In this document: positions 1 to 6,678 of the stretch, piece by piece
Layout of the letters: each line of letters starts with the position of its first letter
How positions within the stretch are numbered: the stretch's first letter is position 1
Source: an uncultured Prevotellaceae bacterium
GTDB taxonomy: Bacteria > Bacteroidota > Bacteroidia > Bacteroidales > Bacteroidaceae
NCBI GenBank assembly: GCA_902762565.1
Contig: CACWOS010000007.1
Span: 1 to 64,000, forward strand
Length of the DNA: 64,000 nt
Direction: 5' to 3'
Program-made: the position numbers and the translations under genes
The notes under the pieces: model-generated
What the model was told of the DNA's origin: nothing
Seen by the model: the letters and a program-made list of their open reading frames with translations, nothing else
The model's database searches: none

Positions 1-15
1 AGAAGTAATCGGATG

Positions 16-39
16 TCTCAATTCTCTAGAGAATTGAGA
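16..39. repeat. Perfect 24-bp palindrome
   Basis: Twelve bases (TCTCAATTCTCT) are followed directly by their exact reverse complement. With no loop it resembles a protein-binding or recombination site more than an RNA hairpin. It lies in a gene-free stretch at the window edge, so any neighbour on the left is unknown. Confidence 0.7.
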
Positions 40-42
40 AGT

Positions 43-77
43 GAGAAGGCAGCTCTCGATACCTGAACTGCCTTCTC
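43..77. repeat. Inverted repeat, 10-bp arms
   Basis: GAGAAGGCAG (43-52) and CTGCCTTCTC (68-77) are exact complements with a 15-base loop. No T-run follows on either strand, so it is not a clear terminator. Confidence 0.6.
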
Positions 78-90
78 GATCACCTTCCCC

Positions 91-143
91 TTACTTCGCG
101 CCACTACGCTGCTTACTTCGCATCATCACATCGTTTACTTCGC
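91..143. repeat. 22-bp spaced repeat of TTACTTCGC (3 copies)
   Basis: TTACTTCGC occurs at 91-99, 113-121 and 135-143, exactly 22 bases apart, with degenerate spacers rich in CACTACGC-like words. It directly precedes the 11-bp array, so 1-213 is a compact block of simple repeats without a recognisable gene. Confidence 0.6.
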
Positions 144-158
144 CACTAACACGCTATT

Positions 159-213
159 TATGTCAGTTTTATGTCGGTTCTATGTCAGTTTTATGACGGT
201 TTTATGTCAGTTT
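159..213. repeat. 11-bp tandem repeat, five copies
   Basis: Five contiguous copies of TATGTCAGTTT (variants TATGTCGGTTC and TATGACGGTTT) fill 159-213. An 11-bp period is about one helical turn, so the same face of the DNA is presented five times. The short ORF crossing it is the repeat translated and is not called. From 214 to 434 I see no gene. Confidence 0.75.
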
Positions 214-434
214 GACGTCTTTTTATGTTCTGCTAACTTATTAATTATTAGCAATTTATCTTCTCGACTATGTCGGATGTCAGTTGTTTTTGCATTTTTC
301 ATCTCTCATAATTATATTTTGCTTGCTGATTCATGTCCATTTCCCTCGCTGATAGCGCAGATAACGCAGATTTTTCTGGATTTCCTTTGTCGTTTCAAAA
401 ATAATTCCTAAACTTGCATCATAAAACGAAAGTT

Positions 435-653
435 ATGGAAGAAAAAGGATATCCACATATTGACGAGGAAGAAGACGTTGGCATGTGCTGTGAGCCAATG
501 GCTGAGACAGTTGTCGATACATCAGTCCGAACTACGAAGTTGGCTGATGGCAGCACCTTAGTCCACGATTGGATTGACGATCTTGATTGGGATTGTTTTC
601 CTAGTTCCGAACTTTGCCGTGCAAACAAGTTACAATGGCGATTGAAGGGATGA
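435..653 (+). CDS. Small acidic hypothetical protein (72 aa)
   Basis: A 72-residue acidic protein with no signal peptide or membrane segment. I do not recognise a family. It begins with an Asp/Glu cluster, has a Cys pair (GMCCEP, about residues 16-21), and its second half contains a short acidic stretch with two Trp (WIDDLDWDCF). The ATG at 435 is chosen over an upstream in-frame TTG at 414. A terminator-like hairpin (736-768) lies downstream, which supports a real transcript. The alternative is a remnant, since the surroundings contain decayed genes and repeats. Confidence 0.5.
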   Translation: MEEKGYPHIDEEEDVGMCCEPMAETVVDTSVRTTKLADGSTLVHDWIDDLDWDCFPSSELCRANKLQWRLKG

Positions 654-735
654 ATACAAATCGTGGTAACAGTGGCCACTTTGGACGCAGCTAAACTGTT
701 CCATAAAATCTCTATATGCCTTGCAAAAGGACTCA

Positions 736-768
736 CGAGGAGTTTCTGCAAAGAAGCTCCTCGATTTT
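736..768 (+). terminator. Rho-independent terminator-like hairpin
   Basis: Stem CGAGGAG (736-742) pairs with CTCCTCG (757-763) over a 14-base loop and is followed by ATTTTTA. It would end transcription from the small gene at 435-653. Confidence 0.6.
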
Positions 769-880
769 TATAGCTCTTTTGTTGGGTTTGTTTATAAACT
801 ATCCTAAATATCGTTGCAAATATAGTAAAAAGTCAACAATAATTCGTATCTTTACACCCAGATTTAATATGTTTTGTGAT

Positions 881-1048
881 ATGATAGATCAGATTATTGA
901 ATTCAACATTATGAGTCCCCTGCTGGGAGACGGCTATAAAGCAGGGAGAATTGAGACGATCAAGCCCCATCCGCTGGTGCCGAAGGATATAGTTGTTCGT
1001 GGGTTTATCATTGATTCAGAGATAGGCGAATTGGAGGAAGTAAAATGA
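881..1048 (+). pseudogene. Internally deleted beta-carbonic anhydrase remnant
   Basis: The 55-residue frame starts like bacterial beta-carbonic anhydrases (MIDQIIEFN) and ends like their C terminus (HPLVPKDIVVRGFIIDSEIG). The roughly 120 residues in between, which should carry the Zn-binding Cys-His-Cys set, are missing. A -7-like TATCTTTA lies at 847-854; an in-frame ATG at 869 would add four residues. An intact enzyme of this class is about 180 residues. What is seen is a short in-frame ORF; that it is an internal deletion is inferred from the family's typical ends. The family assignment is from memory of motifs, so moderate. Confidence 0.5.
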
Positions 1049-1170
1049 ATACTTTCACAACAATTCTGGCAATATTGGTGGCGCTTTATGGTAGTCTAAC
1101 CTGCAAGCCAAGATTTATCTTTCGCTGGGCGAGAAAGTTGGCAATGCCTATAAGGACGGGCAGGCTTTAA
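1045..1170 (+). CDS. Possible 41-aa membrane peptide or gene fragment
   Basis: An ATG overlapping the TGA of the carbonic-anhydrase remnant (ATGA) opens a 41-residue frame. It has one hydrophobic N-terminal segment (FTTILAILVALYG) followed by basic residues. The 4-base overlap suggests translational coupling. A different frame through 1098-1177 also reads as protein-like (LGEKVGNAYKDGQ), so this may be a frameshifted relic of a longer gene. I do not recognise a family. Confidence 0.3.
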   Translation: MNTFTTILAILVALYGSLTCKPRFIFRWARKLAMPIRTGRL

Positions 1171-1210
1171 GAAAGTAGCATATATAAGAGATGAAAAGGG
1201 GACGAATGGA

Positions 1211-2818
1211 ATGATGAAGTGGACAGTATTATCAGATAATCGAAGCAACAATAGTAGTCTATCCACAGAGCATGGACTGTCTATCCTGTTGGAAACGGAG
1301 CGGCACAAGATTTTGCTTGATACTGGAGCAAGTGATGTGTTTATCCAAAATGCAGAGTTGCTGGGTGTAAATCTTAGTGATGTGGATTATGTTTTCATTT
1401 CTCACGGACATAGTGATCATGCAGGAGGCTTACGATATTTCTTGGAGCATAATCGACAGGCTCAAGTCATTGTCTCACCTGATGCTATGAGCGGAATGTT
1501 CTTTTCCAAACGAGGTAATCTGCATAGCATTACCACGGAGTGGCCGGAGATTGACGAAAACAGACTTATCTTGATAGATCAAACCTGTGAGATAGCAGAA
1601 GGTATCCATGTGATTGCACATATTCCTCAAAACAACCCCATGCCGAAGGGCAATCAGAACCTTTTCGTTAAGCCAAATGAACAGAATGAAGCTTGCTTCA
1701 ATTCTGTCATGGCGAGAAAAGGTCGGATGAAATCCAACCTCTATGTGCAGGATGTCAATGGAGATTATATCCACGACGATTTCCGTCATGAGTTGGCTCT
1801 GTATGTCGATGGTCTGCTATTTACAGGTTGCGCTCATAGTGGACTGGAGAACATTCTGGCTGCTTGCCCTTGGCCCGTCCATACCGTTGTAGGTGGCTTC
1901 CACCTGCTTGACGGACAAGAATCGGAAGAAGAACTGGTGACTTTAGCTCAAAAGTTGAAAGCCAACTATCCTGAAACGCTGTTCTATACCAGCCATTGCA
2001 CAGGTGACCATGTGTATGATGTGATGAAAGACGTGATGGGTGAACAATTACAGTCCTTCAGATGTGGAACAATGAACGTCCTCAAATCTCGGAGCAGCGA
2101 GCGCCCGGCTATGGCCAACACCAAACGATTCCATAGACATTTCGAGACTCCAGGGCTGCCGCTCTACTGGATCATTATCGTCTACATCATCCTCGGCTGG
2201 TTCTTCCCAGTGATTGGCCTGTTGGCACTTATCTGTATGATTGGCCCCGTGGTGACGAGCATCTTTAAAGGTCGCTGGTGGTGCGGACATGTGTGTCCTC
2301 GCGGCAATATGTACGACCGATTGCTGTCAAAGTACTCGCCCCACCGTCCGATTCCAAAGTTTGTGCGTACCTTCGGCTTCCGACTGTTTATGGTATTCTT
2401 CATCTTCGGCATGTTCGGCATCCAGCTGAGTTTCGTGCCTTGGAGCGAGGGCGGACTGGCTATGTGGGCTGGTATAGGTAAGGTTTTCTGGACGATTATC
2501 GTGATGACTACCATCGTTGGTGTCACGTTTTCTTTCATCTATGCACCACGCACATGGTGTTCGTTCTGCCCCATGGGTACCATCTCCAACTGGGTAGCAC
2601 CAAAGAAGGCTCCACTACCAAAGGCATTCACGAACATCCACGTGTCAAGTGCCTGCCAGATGAAGTGCAAGCAGTGTGCCCGTGTCTGCCCGATGCAACT
2701 CACACCTTACGACTCTCGCGGCGAAGCCATAGGCTATCTCCATCCTGACTGTCTGAAGTGTGGCAAGTGTACTCTGGCCTGTCCCACGAAGATAATGAGC
2801 CTTAAAGCCCATTCTTAG
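1211..2818 (+). CDS. Metallo-beta-lactamase fold hydrolase fused to membrane polyferredoxin
   Basis: Residues 1-290 form a metallo-beta-lactamase domain with the metal motif HGHSDH at 65-70 and further candidate ligands H209 and H262, closest to the DHPS-like MBL family. Residues about 300-535 form a NapH/MauN-like redox protein. It has membrane segments near 318-352, 389-408 and 424-442, CxxxCP at 358-362, CxxC at 450-453, and two 4Fe-4S ferredoxin motifs (C482, C486, C489, C493 and C514, C517, C520, C524). The linker contains M301, a plausible former start of a separate ferredoxin gene. Two ATGs (1211, 1214) are possible. The function is probably electron transfer at the inner membrane; the substrate is unknown. 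A lost stop codon or a sequencing error could also explain the fusion. Confidence 0.8.
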   Translation: MMKWTVLSDNRSNNSSLSTEHGLSILLETERHKILLDTGASDVFIQNAELLGVNLSDVDYVFISHGHSDHAGGLRYFLEHNRQAQVIVSPDAMSGMFFSKRGNLHSITTEWPEIDENRLILIDQTCEIAEGIHVIAHIPQNNPMPKGNQNLFVKPNEQNEACFNSVMARKGRMKSNLYVQDVNGDYIHDDFRHELALYVDGLLFTGCAHSGLENILAACPWPVHTVVGGFHLLDGQESEEELVTLAQKLKANYPETLFYTSHCTGDHVYDVMKDVMGEQLQSFRCGTMNVLKSRSSERPAMANTKRFHRHFETPGLPLYWIIIVYIILGWFFPVIGLLALICMIGPVVTSIFKGRWWCGHVCPRGNMYDRLLSKYSPHRPIPKFVRTFGFRLFMVFFIFGMFGIQLSFVPWSEGGLAMWAGIGKVFWTIIVMTTIVGVTFSFIYAPRTWCSFCPMGTISNWVAPKKAPLPKAFTNIHVSSACQMKCKQCARVCPMQLTPYDSRGEAIGYLHPDCLKCGKCTLACPTKIMSLKAHS

Positions 2819-2819
2819 C

Positions 2820-3806
2820 CTATTTCGCTTCGATGTTGATCTTGGGTATGCGCCCGTCTTTCTTGCGCTGAAACTCGCGGAAAGCAGTGGTGCGACGGAA
2901 ACCGTTGCCACCAGAGGGGATGCCGTCGTGATAAAAGAGGTATGACTTGCCCTTGAAGTCGATGGTGCCACCGTGGATGGTAAAAGAACCTGGCGACTCG
3001 TCGGTGATACGACCTTCATAGTGCCACGGGCCATGGATGCTCTTGGCCGTAGAGTAGGCCCAATGCTCAGGCACGCCACCTGCGGCATACTCCAGGAAGT
3101 AAGTATCGCCAATCTTATAGATCCACGGAGCTTCTTCAAAACCTGTCTTCATCACTCGCTTGTGCAGTTGGTAGTCCATCTTCAAACATTTCGGTCCGAA
3201 CTGTGCCTCGTCGTCCAACATAGCGCGCATGTCGCAGATGCCGTTGTTGGCAAAGCTCTTGTCGATGCTGATCATGTCTTCGTTCAACTTGGCATACCAA
3301 CAGCCATTATTGCCCCAGAAGAGCCATGCCTGTCCGTCGTCATCGATAAACACCGTTGGGTCGATGAAGCCCCAGTCACCAGGGATGAGCGGCTTACCGA
3401 TGGGGTCAGTCCAAGGACCTTCAGGACGATCGGCTACGGCTACGCCGATGCCGTGCAGATGCTTGGTGGTGTCCTCAGCAGCCACATACCAGTACCACTT
3501 GTCGTTGCGCTCGATGGCCTGCGAGGCCCAGGCATTGTCGCCTTGTTTGGCCCACTTAAAGTTAGCGGTGGTCAATACGATGCCGTGATCCGTCCAATGT
3601 TCCATATCGGTAGTCGAAAACACCTGCCAGTCGGGCATACGGAAATAAGTTGCCGTGTCCAGGTCATGACCTGTGAACACATAGAGTCGGTCACCCGATA
3701 CCACTGGAGCCGGATCAGGATTGTACAGACGGTTGTTCACGCGTTTTTGCGCTTGCAATGTAATGGCCAACAACAGCGTGAAGGCTGCGAGAATAGTTCT
3801 TTTCAT
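2820..3806 (-). CDS. Glycoside hydrolase family 43 protein
   Basis: A 328-residue exported enzyme with a signal peptide (residues 1-19, cut near LQAQ). The five-bladed propeller fold of GH43 is inferred from NPDPAPV (general base D31), GFIDPTVFIDDDG (D149) and GFEEAPWIYK (acid E224 or E225), the three carboxylates expected in the family. GH43 enzymes remove xylose or arabinose from plant polysaccharides; arabinose release would suit the ara genes at 38-46 kb, though linkage is not shown. It has no extra carbohydrate-binding module. It is transcribed alone, convergent with the MBL fusion with a one-base gap. A palindrome near its promoter may be an operator. Confidence 0.85.
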   Translation of the reverse strand: MKRTILAAFTLLLAITLQAQKRVNNRLYNPDPAPVVSGDRLYVFTGHDLDTATYFRMPDWQVFSTTDMEHWTDHGIVLTTANFKWAKQGDNAWASQAIERNDKWYWYVAAEDTTKHLHGIGVAVADRPEGPWTDPIGKPLIPGDWGFIDPTVFIDDDGQAWLFWGNNGCWYAKLNEDMISIDKSFANNGICDMRAMLDDEAQFGPKCLKMDYQLHKRVMKTGFEEAPWIYKIGDTYFLEYAAGGVPEHWAYSTAKSIHGPWHYEGRITDESPGSFTIHGGTIDFKGKSYLFYHDGIPSGGNGFRRTTAFREFQRKKDGRIPKINIEAK

Positions 3807-3847
3807 GTTTTAATCTCTTTATTAATATGATCTGTGTAAATCGACTG

Positions 3848-3855
3848 CAAAGTTA
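3848..3855 (-). promoter_or_regulatory. -7 element of the GH43 gene
   Basis: TAACTTTG read on the minus strand, about 42 bases before the GH43 start. I see no good TTG at the usual 20-base spacing, as would fit an activator-dependent promoter. Confidence 0.5.
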
Positions 3856-3878
3856 CACAATAAAAGCAAGAATCCATA

Positions 3879-3890
3879 TGAAACGTTTCA
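3879..3890. promoter_or_regulatory. Palindromic operator-like site
   Basis: The perfect 12-bp palindrome TGAAACGTTTCA lies 23 bases upstream of the -7 element of the GH43 gene, across its -33 region. Its CG-centred form resembles LacI-family operators. No LacI-type gene is in the window. Confidence 0.35.
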
Positions 3891-3939
3891 AAAAAAAACA
3901 GGTTATCACACCATTATCTCTTCAGGACAACCTATTTGC

Positions 3940-4455
3940 TTATTCTTCTTTTACTCTTGTGAACAACAACTCTGTGCCCTTTAGGTCGCGTATAGAAAGA
4001 GACGAGTCGGTTTGAGAAACAATCTTAAGTCCAACACCTAAAGAAAACTCCTTTATCAAGTCGTCTTTCTTCGAGTCTAATGTTCCTGCGACCACGGCTT
4101 TAATAAAATCCTTAATTTCTGGATTTGCTTCAAGGGAATCGGCCAATTCACCTTTAAACTCCAGTTTGTCGAGGCTTACCTTTGCTTTCTCCTTATAAGG
4201 TGTAACAAACAGACTATCACCCTCACGTGAGTAGCTGCATGGCAAAGAAAGGGTAAGGCCGATAGTGCCGAAATCCTGATCAGACTTCGAGCCTGTCGCT
4301 TTCATAAATACTTCAGATTTTGAGAAAAGCAAGGTGATACATATGTTCCCGTCCTTGTCTGACTGTTCCGATTTCCATTTGCCTTCAAGGCTTTGTGCCT
4401 GTACCATCACTGCTATTATGCTAACGAGTACAAACAATAAGATTTTTTTCAACAT
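3940..4455 (-). CDS. Exported lipocalin-like protein (171 aa)
   Basis: Residues 1-20 are a signal peptide ending VQAQ. The mature part starts with LEGKWKS and ends with GTELLFTRVK, a pattern typical of small Bacteroidota lipocalin-like beta-barrel proteins, where the first strand carries G-x-W and the last closes the barrel. No catalytic motif is visible. It has its own promoter (4483-4512) and is monocistronic. Ligand unknown. The barrel assignment rests on these two end motifs and overall length only. Confidence 0.6.
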   Translation of the reverse strand: MLKKILLFVLVSIIAVMVQAQSLEGKWKSEQSDKDGNICITLLFSKSEVFMKATGSKSDQDFGTIGLTLSLPCSYSREGDSLFVTPYKEKAKVSLDKLEFKGELADSLEANPEIKDFIKAVVAGTLDSKKDDLIKEFSLGVGLKIVSQTDSSLSIRDLKGTELLFTRVKEE

Positions 4456-4482
4456 ATTGTATTTGATTTATGATTTTACGTG

Positions 4483-4512
4483 CAAAGATACAAATAAACG
4501 AGCAAAAGGCAA
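4483..4512 (-). promoter_or_regulatory. Promoter of the lipocalin-like gene
   Basis: Minus-strand TTG (4510-4512), 19 bases, then TATCTTTG (4483-4490). The leader to the start codon is about 20-25 nt. Confidence 0.6.
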
Positions 4513-4624
4513 AAGGTAAGTGAACTATTCTTACTCAAAGTGGCAATAAAAGTAATAAGAAGGGCTGACAGCTGCACAATGCAAGAGATGTTGAAATATC
4601 AAAATTGCTTGGAAACACCGATAA

Positions 4625-4704
4625 ATAAGGGGCTAACCTCTCGGCAAGCCCCTCATACTAAACTAAACAAATACTTTTATTTCAATCTGAAATCATGTGG
4701 TTAT
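4625..4704 (-). ncRNA. Candidate small RNA of about 80 nt
   Basis: A consensus promoter (4711-4741) fires leftward into a stretch with no ORF. About 55 bases later lies a strong hairpin (4629-4652). On the minus strand GGGGCT pairs with AGCCCC, then a T-T mismatch and G-T, C-G, C-G pairs lead to a GAGA tetraloop of the GNRA class. TTATTTAT follows as a weak U-tract. Promoter, short ORF-free body and hairpin define a small transcript. It could instead be a leader with an attenuator for the gene starting at 4455, or just the terminator of the gene ending at 4763. Confidence 0.4.
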
Positions 4705-4710
4705 CGGGTG

Positions 4711-4741
4711 CAAAGGTACGGTGAAATCCGGAACTATGCAA
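4711..4741 (-). promoter_or_regulatory. Orphan consensus promoter
   Basis: Minus-strand TTG (4739-4741), exactly 20 bases, then TACCTTTG (4711-4718). It lies just past the stop of the transglycosylase-like gene and its start site would be near 4704. No protein gene follows within 250 bases before the next promoter. Confidence 0.6.
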
Positions 4742-4762
4742 TACCTAAATCGTGGTATTTTT

Positions 4763-5203
4763 TTACTTCATTTTGCTCATCACCTTTCGGTAGTACTTCT
4801 GCGTACCCCGTTTGGTGAAGTTGATACCACCGTTCCATGAGCGAATAGCCAGTTCCATATCATTTTTAGGATTGTAGAATGACTGATACAAGAGGAACAT
4901 CTCTTTTGACTTTCTCACGCTGAAACGATCCTTCATCGAATAGCGTTTGCTACTCTTTCGCAGATCAAGAATACGGTTGCATTCCTTCACCAGCAATGGC
5001 GTAATCTGCATACATCCACACGATTTGCCGCTTTTGTCTACGGCTTTCGCATTGCCCTCACTTTCCACTTCGATAATCGCGTTGATAACGGGAGTCCAGT
5101 CGAATCGTGAAGCCTTTTTCCCTTTAATCCCTGCCGAAGCATTCATTGGGATTAACATCAATAACATGCACACAAGGCATGTTGTCTTAGCTAATCTATA
5201 CAT
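4763..5203 (-). CDS. Exported lytic transglycosylase-like protein (146 aa)
   Basis: A signal peptide (about residues 1-24, ASAG) precedes a single small lysozyme-like domain. The sequence VESEGNAKAV supplies the family's catalytic Glu (E47, in the ES pair), CGCMQITP is the GxMQ motif, and AIRSWNGG near residue 120 is the usual third motif. Such enzymes cut peptidoglycan between MurNAc and GlcNAc in the periplasm. It is compact, with no LysM or other binding module, as in cell-wall hydrolases that serve secretion or conjugation machines; no such machine is adjacent. An ORF-free transcript candidate follows its stop. Confidence 0.7.
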   Translation of the reverse strand: MYRLAKTTCLVCMLLMLIPMNASAGIKGKKASRFDWTPVINAIIEVESEGNAKAVDKSGKSCGCMQITPLLVKECNRILDLRKSSKRYSMKDRFSVRKSKEMFLLYQSFYNPKNDMELAIRSWNGGINFTKRGTQKYYRKVMSKMK

Positions 5204-5435
5204 ATTTTTCCTTTTTAAAGCACAGCCGTCTCACCACGAGATATTCAATCGCCATACTATTGTTAACGCGCACAAAGGTAAAGCAAATATTTCAAATCAT
5301 CATAAACTAAGAAAAAAAACATAACATTAGCATTCAAATAATTAATTTATATCAATGTCTGAGTGATAGACTAGTTCATATATTCGAATAATTAAAAAAT
5401 TTCTGCGAAGATACGAATAATAAAGTAAAAATGAG

Positions 5436-5443
5436 TACCTTTG
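5436..5443 (+). promoter_or_regulatory. -7 element next to a start codon
   Basis: TACCTTTG ends nine bases before the ATG at 5453, leaving almost no 5' leader for the frameshifted lipoprotein gene. Confidence 0.5.
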
Positions 5444-5452
5444 CAAATAAAA

Positions 5453-6350
5453 ATGATGAAAAGAATAATTGTTTATTCACTGGCAACAATATTGTTTGCT
5501 AGTTGCCAGACGAAGAATGTTACGGAAGCTGAGCGGTTTGACGCGAGCGTCAGGAAGGAGCTGCCCTTCGCCGGTACCAGCCTCGCAAAACGACTACTGG
5601 GCGTTGATATTCCATGCCGACTCGCTGATGGACGACGGCCTGTATGCGGAGGCAAAGCGAACGTATGACCTGGCGTTTACGGAAGATCGCTATATCCTGC
5701 CGAGCCATCTGTCGACAGTGGCCATGAAGATGATGGGCATCCACCGCGACGACGTGGCGCTCGACTATCTCAGCCATCGCGTTAGGATGGAGCCAGACTT
5801 CTACGAAGAACCGATGTCCTCGACCTTCCCGCAACTGCGCGACACCTTCGAACTGCGTCAGCGCAAGTGGAACTACGACCTCGACAAGAAGCAATATTTA
5901 GAGTGGATATTCGAGCGCGACAATTACGATCGTATGCTCTGGTTCCTCGCCTCCAGCAAGCGCACGGAATCCCCTGCTCGCGTAGAAAAGCTGGCGCGAC
6001 GGTCAATGGACACGGACAGCACCAACCTACAGTTAGTCAGCCGCATCTTGTCGGAATCGGGCTACCCACGGAAGTCGAAGGTCGGTGATTTCGCGACGCA
6101 GACCGTCTGGATGGTTATCCAGCACAGTGACTTGGGTCGCATCAAGCAGTTCCTGCCACAGTTAGAGGAAGCCGCCCGCCGAGGCGATTTAGCCCCTGCC
6201 TACTTGGCCGCTACGAAAGACCGCATTGACATCCGCGAGGGTCGTCCGCAGAAATACGGCACGCAGTTCAACTGTCTTTTGCTGGACTCTTTGCGCGTCA
6301 ACGAGTGGCGACAGGAGGTTGGACTGCCGCCGATGGAGATAAAGAAATAA
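5453..6350 (+). pseudogene. Frameshifted lipoprotein with DUF6624-like C terminus
   Basis: The first frame (from ATG 5453) gives a lipoprotein signal ending LFASC and runs to residue about 45. The frame then shifts by +1 and the remaining 250 residues follow without break to 6350. The AAAA run at 5587-5590 is the likely site: removing one A joins the frames as ...LANDYW. The C-terminal motif GRPQKYGTQFNC resembles the DUF6624 family of unknown function; helical repeat-like segments precede it. The gene is visibly more GC-rich with more CGC/GAC codons than its neighbours. It is either a true pseudogene, a phase-variable homopolymer, or a sequencing error. Confidence 0.65.
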
Positions 6351-6678
6351 TAAATGACAGAAGCACTGCTATACTGTTTATCTCCCGATAATGATGTCAG
6401 ACAGGAAAGTCCAGGCCGTATAGTTTTTTGCCCACATTTGTTCGTCTTTTCTCGTGAAGACTGGCTTATATGAACTTGTAAGGACAGGGGCTTTCATTTT
6501 CAACACATTAGTGTTGATGGGCATTCTTTTCTCACCGCGGCATATCACTATCCTATTTTTGCGACAAAAACAGGGAGAACGCTCCAAAAGTTGTCCATAG
6601 TAGCAACAGGAGTCGTTCTGCACAGCTCATGAAAAAAGCTAGCAGCAGCAATGAATATAAACAAATACTTCTTTATAT
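6351..6678. other. Intergenic stretch without recognised gene
   Basis: 328 bases between the frameshifted lipoprotein and the rhodanese gene. A small hairpin CAACAC-atta-GTGTTG lies near 6500-6515. A minus-strand 81-codon frame (6378-6623) has no family signal and no promoter, so I do not call it. Confidence 0.4.

Noticed and set aside
159..213. CRISPR array
   Set aside because: The copies are only 11 bp and contiguous, without spacers. No cas genes are in the window.
716..880. Upstream part of the frame ending at 1048 as a longer protein
   Set aside because: It spans a terminator hairpin and the -7-like TATCTTTA, so translation should start at 869 or 881.
6378..6623. 81-codon minus-strand ORF in the gap before the rhodanese gene
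   Set aside because: No family signal, no promoter, no plausible ribosome site; composition does not look coding.
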